Positions 5,701 through 6,784 of a stretch of DNA of 6,784 nt are shown in pieces. Position 1 is the stretch's first letter. Every line of letters starts with the position of its first letter. Origin of the DNA: Oscillospiraceae bacterium. Its GTDB lineage: Bacteria > Bacillota > Clostridia > Oscillospirales > Ruminococcaceae. The notes beneath the pieces are model-generated. The model made no database searches, had not been told where the DNA came from, and saw nothing but the letters and a program-made list of their open reading frames with translations. The DNA lies in NCBI GenBank assembly GCA_031260615.1, contig JAISLG010000024.1, positions 1 through 6,784 of the forward strand, read 5' to 3'. The translations under genes and the position numbers were made by a program.

Positions 5701-6665
5701 ATACCCTTAACATCAGCGGTGCAACCGCGGACGGGTATTCGATACCCCTTGCAATACACGAGATTCAGATAGACGGCAAATATTCGGCTGCTGAGTTCTT
5801 GCTTAAACCGGGTGAGGAATTACCCGTCAGTTCAGCCACAACTGCTCGTCCCGATACTACTGATACTGATGAGCCTCCTGTTTCTTCTGATAATACTGCG
5901 ACGGGTAATACCCGTACGAGCGCGACGACAACGGTAACTCCCAAAACTACTACTGACGCTCCCGTGAAGTTTAACATTTCGGACGGGCAGATTAACGGAG
6001 TGCAAGACGGGTACGACTATCTCGGCGTTGCGATTATCCCCGATTACACCGTAGTCTACGGCAATGATACGCTTGTCGAGGGCGAGGACTACACGGCGAA
6101 GTTGACAGGCAACAATGCAATCGGCGTGGGTACGCTTACTATTACGGGTATCGGCGACTTTGTCGGCACACTGACACAGCAATTCAAGGTGAACGAGGAA
6201 GTGAGCGAATATAACCTCACCAACGCGATTGTTACCTTGCCGAATGAGGTGTTCACTGAGAATTCCGAACCGAAACCGACTGTTGAATGGTTTGGGAATA
6301 TCCTCATTGAGGGCGAGGACTACGATTTGCACTATATCGGGAACGATACCGTTGGCAACGCCCTTGTAATCGTTGAAGGGAAGGGCGAGTTCCACGGTAA
6401 GATTGCAACTATATTCACGATTACGGACGACAATGTATTTGACATTACACGCGCGACTGTGGTTATCCAAGCGACAGTCAAACTGACTCGCGGCGTTGCG
6501 AAACCCATACCAACCCTGTATTACGGTGACGAAAAGTTAAGCGACAATGTGGACTTCACGTTGACGTACTTGAATAATACGGTCGCCGGGAATAAGGCAG
6601 GTGTTATCATCACGGGCAAGGGGAGTTACGTGGGTACTTTGGGCGTGGTGTTTAATGTGGCTTGA
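2778..6665 (+). CDS. Secreted multimodular chitinase with two GH18 domains
   Basis: This 1295-aa exported enzyme is predicted to hydrolyse chitin beta-1,4 bonds outside the cell. The TTG at 2778 is chosen because AGGAGG lies 6 nt upstream and translation then opens directly into a signal peptide: basic LRRK (8-11), a hydrophobic core to about 36, and cleavage near Ala40 (TATSA). Domain order: GH18-1 (55-394), Thr-rich linker (401-452), CBM5/12 (455-508), Thr-rich linker (513-547), GH18-2 (564-876), beta-rich module (882-1010), Ser/Thr/Pro linker (1017-1062), and three Ig-like repeats (1063-1295). Both GH18 domains keep DxDxE with the acid Glu167 and Glu675, the SxGG strand, M-x-Y-D and the barrel-end Trp (374, 853). 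No dockerin, LPxTG anchor or C-terminal membrane helix is seen, so the protein is free or held by the Ig-like end. A start at 2709 is possible by frame but has no SD. Confidence 0.95.
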   Translation: MYKLYNTLRRKATAIALSAATVIAAVAVPTVVVPFTATSAVDTTIADTLRANNKINLIYWADWQSNSVPWGKVTSINYAFGSVNASGTLGGYQANRVQSLASERDANDPNVRLFLSIGGATWSMGSNYWQGLMEAGANNPALYQTFANNCVAFLKQYNYQGIDIDYEFPSSNWSGGKAAHYTEFIKCMNVLNNTLDAENKGYQLTMAGSAGNWTLTGMGKDWVDYFDYINIMSYDLYGSWDSRAGHQAGLYQNEAGTGDSTLNWDWAVNYYLNTLQYPASKIVMGVPYYSYGWKGATALGGSGTGIDSDGDSSCLLPNLEKLVAANPSIYHWDDKAKVPYVIYNNTFYTYEDERSIQEKADYINSKNLAGVMCWEISGDPSGKLTNILATALYTKVGGTPITTTATTTPAPTTTTRATTTTTTQGAVVPTITIAPPTNTTTKAPSTTTTAPSADYPNWNDVPSEGSGIIINVGDRVVYENGIYESLINQWWKQVITIGEDNNAWKYIGPVSGGSTTTATTVKTTNGTAATTAVGTTVSNAPTTTKGGTEPSTGNLVDDMSARNRVNIGYYDNWGGQKVEDLQWGYMTHVNYAFVTSYRPLLTPTSTNLSNMQDMAAERDKQAPNTKLLISVGGANDSAVFAQLMNDGEAAWIAWANSAVDVLKQLDFQGIDIDYESPSKTGWSAGSNDNNSFTNYCKFLKVLREVLKAANPDYLLTSAVTSSLWVLPDMAASEYTQYLDYVNIMTYDLADGGAESATNHDSPLYGNPAQQNFYLSCDYAINYFLGSTPPEKIVLGTPLYSDAGNFKNVTGTVSHDEISKVAYISGKGDFGDFWSIEERVKYVEAKNLAGLMYWDTPADIVGTGSLIRHAGEVLAKASAIDSISYPFTSTNDLAEFEWYSVNPSHSGVNYQVIITNNTGKAWANGAEIQFSAAKVATKSGGVATVTATGFSKTGDTAEEAIFTGKLTSAVANGADYTLNISGATADGYSIPLAIHEIQIDGKYSAAEFLLKPGEELPVSSATTARPDTTDTDEPPVSSDNTATGNTRTSATTTVTPKTTTDAPVKFNISDGQINGVQDGYDYLGVAIIPDYTVVYGNDTLVEGEDYTAKLTGNNAIGVGTLTITGIGDFVGTLTQQFKVNEEVSEYNLTNAIVTLPNEVFTENSEPKPTVEWFGNILIEGEDYDLHYIGNDTVGNALVIVEGKGEFHGKIATIFTITDDNVFDITRATVVIQATVKLTRGVAKPIPTLYYGDEKLSDNVDFTLTYLNNTVAGNKAGVIITGKGSYVGTLGVVFNVA
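2940..3959 (+). other. Domain: GH18 catalytic domain 1 of the chitinase
   Basis: Residues 55-394 form a complete TIM-barrel chitinase domain. It opens with INLIYWADW and carries LFLSIGG (113-119), GIDIDYE with Asp163, Asp165 and Glu167, NIMSYD (230-235), GVPYYSYGW (285-293) and GVMCWEISGD (370-379). The segment between GVPYY and CWEIS is long and includes HWDDKAKVPY and TFYTYEDERSI, the pattern of the alpha+beta insertion of subfamily A GH18 enzymes, which deepens the cleft. Position 160 is Gln where the PROSITE GH18 motif expects Asp or Asn. Confidence 0.93.
4140..4301 (+). other. Domain: CBM5/12 (type 3) chitin-binding module of the chitinase
   Basis: Residues 455-508 start YPNWNDV and continue VGDRVVYENGIYESL...WW...NNAWKYIG, the small ChtBD3 fold pattern of W, V-G-D, V-Y-x-N-G-x-Y and late Trp. 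Trp458, Tyr478, Tyr483, Trp490, Trp491 and Trp504 are candidate chitin-stacking aromatics. It sits between two Thr-rich linkers, so it tethers both catalytic domains to the substrate. Confidence 0.8.
4467..5405 (+). other. Domain: GH18 catalytic domain 2 of the chitinase, with shortened insertion
   Basis: Residues 564-876 carry NIGYYDNWGG, LLISVGG (627-633), GIDIDYE with Asp671, Asp673 and Glu675, NIMTYD (742-747), GTPLYSD (795-801) and GLMYWD (849-854). The catalytic set is intact. The stretch from GTP to the terminal Trp is 58 residues against 89 in domain 1, and the HWD...VPY block is missing, so the alpha+beta insertion is reduced or absent. Position 668 is again Gln in place of the first motif Asp. 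Confidence 0.92.
5421..5807 (+). other. Domain: beta-rich module after GH18-2, possibly CBM2-like
   Basis: Residues 882-1010 alternate short hydrophobic strands and polar turns, for example VNYQVIITNNTGKAW, then AEIQFSAA, then ADYTLNISG. A strand ending in a T-N-N/T-G turn followed by a strand with W, and later a NGADYTL segment, recalls CBM2 and related beta-sandwich binding modules. The usual surface tryptophans of CBM2 are few (Trp897, Trp920). The assignment is tentative; an fn3-like spacer is the alternative. Confidence 0.4.
5964..6662 (+). repeat. Three Ig-like repeats of about 75 aa at the chitinase C-terminus
   Basis: The repeats span residues 1063-1141, 1144-1217 and 1220-1295. Shared positions are a strand with P-x-x-x-x-Y/W-x-G, then L/I-x-E-G-E-D-Y (third copy LSDNVDF), then Y-x-G/N-N-x-x-x-G, I/V-x-G-x-G-x-F/Y-x-G-T and a closing aliphatic-aromatic strand. 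This Y.G..L..G.DY...NN..G...I.G.G.Y.GT pattern is common in Firmicute surface proteins. The role is probably as a spacer or in cell-envelope or substrate contact. The third copy is the most divergent. Confidence 0.8.
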
Positions 6666-6666
6666 C

Positions 6667-6693
6667 ACAGATAAGCATTGAAACAGATAAGCA
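6667..6693 (+). repeat. Direct repeat of ACAGATAAGCA, 16-bp spacing
   Basis: Two exact 11-base copies lie at 6667-6677 and 6683-6693, directly after the chitinase stop. The start-to-start distance is 16 bp, the same period as the array at 1299-1420, but the sequence is unrelated. No role is evident. Confidence 0.7.
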
Positions 6694-6719
6694 AATTGTG
6701 CATTGGGATCCCCCACAGC

Positions 6720-6784
6720 AAGGGGGCTAACGGGGGCAACGGCAGGGGGGCTAACGGGGGCAACGGCAGGGGGGCTATCGCCGC
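6720..6784 (+). repeat. G-rich 24-bp tandem repeat running off the window end
   Basis: Copies lie at 6720-6743, 6744-6767 and 6768-6784 (partial). Each is a run of 5-6 G, CTAAC, a run of 5 G, then CAACGGC(A). The last copy diverges to CTATCGCCGC. Five G-runs of at least five bases lie within 53 nt (6722-6774), matching a G-quadruplex motif on the transcript strand of the chitinase. Read in the frame of 6720, it would encode an 8-residue Gly/Asn repeat (GANGGNGR), but no convincing start precedes it. C5 at 6710-6714 could pair with the first G-run. Confidence 0.85.

Noticed and set aside
6705..6730. Rho-independent terminator after the chitinase
   Set aside because: C5/G5 can pair around a 7-nt loop, but no T-run follows; the next bases are CTAAC and more G.

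Overview
The window looks like chromosomal DNA of a gut- or rumen-type Firmicute, most plausibly of the Ruminococcus group. This is an inference from three things: the large secreted chitinase with long Thr-runs between modules, a canonical AGGAGG Shine-Dalgarno with a TTG start, and the C-terminal Ig-like surface modules. No marker gene is present to fix the taxon.

Layout. Three genes are supported. On the minus strand, an MscL-type mechanosensitive channel gene (1464-2492) is followed downstream by a gene for an FkbH-like protein (49-1215) whose HAD half has lost its catalytic residues. Between them lies a 248-base gap filled largely by a 16-bp tandem repeat array (1299-1420) that ends in a perfect 10-bp inverted repeat (1283-1304). 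Divergently, on the plus strand, one very large gene (2778-6665, 1295 aa) encodes an exported chitinase. It has two GH18 catalytic domains, a CBM5/12 chitin-binding module between them, a beta-rich module after the second GH18, and three C-terminal Ig-like repeats. The first 48 bases hold no gene, only a short TATGT/ACATA inverted repeat at 34-45.

Regulation. The 285-base divergent region is dense. The mscL side has a near-consensus sigma70-type promoter (TTGAAA, 17 nt, TATACT). Its -10 lies exactly 6 nt from an ATG and there is no Shine-Dalgarno, which predicts a leaderless mRNA. The chitinase side has candidate promoters at 2603-2653 and then a leader of about 120-140 nt. That leader can fold into a nested stem structure (2687-2743), followed directly by a second hairpin (2748-2773) that buries the AGGAGG and runs into a T-tract and the TTG start. 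This arrangement, an aptamer-like element plus an SD-sequestering or terminator-like hairpin, is the best candidate in the window for an undescribed regulatory system.

Downstream of the chitinase there is no classical terminator. Instead there is a 16-bp-spaced direct repeat (6667-6693) and then a G-rich 24-bp tandem repeat (6720 to the window end) with five consecutive runs of five or six G, a strong G-quadruplex-type motif.

The chitinase acts outside the cell on chitin. The channel and the FkbH-like protein have no evident link to chitin use, and the last two probably share a transcript only because they are adjacent on one strand.
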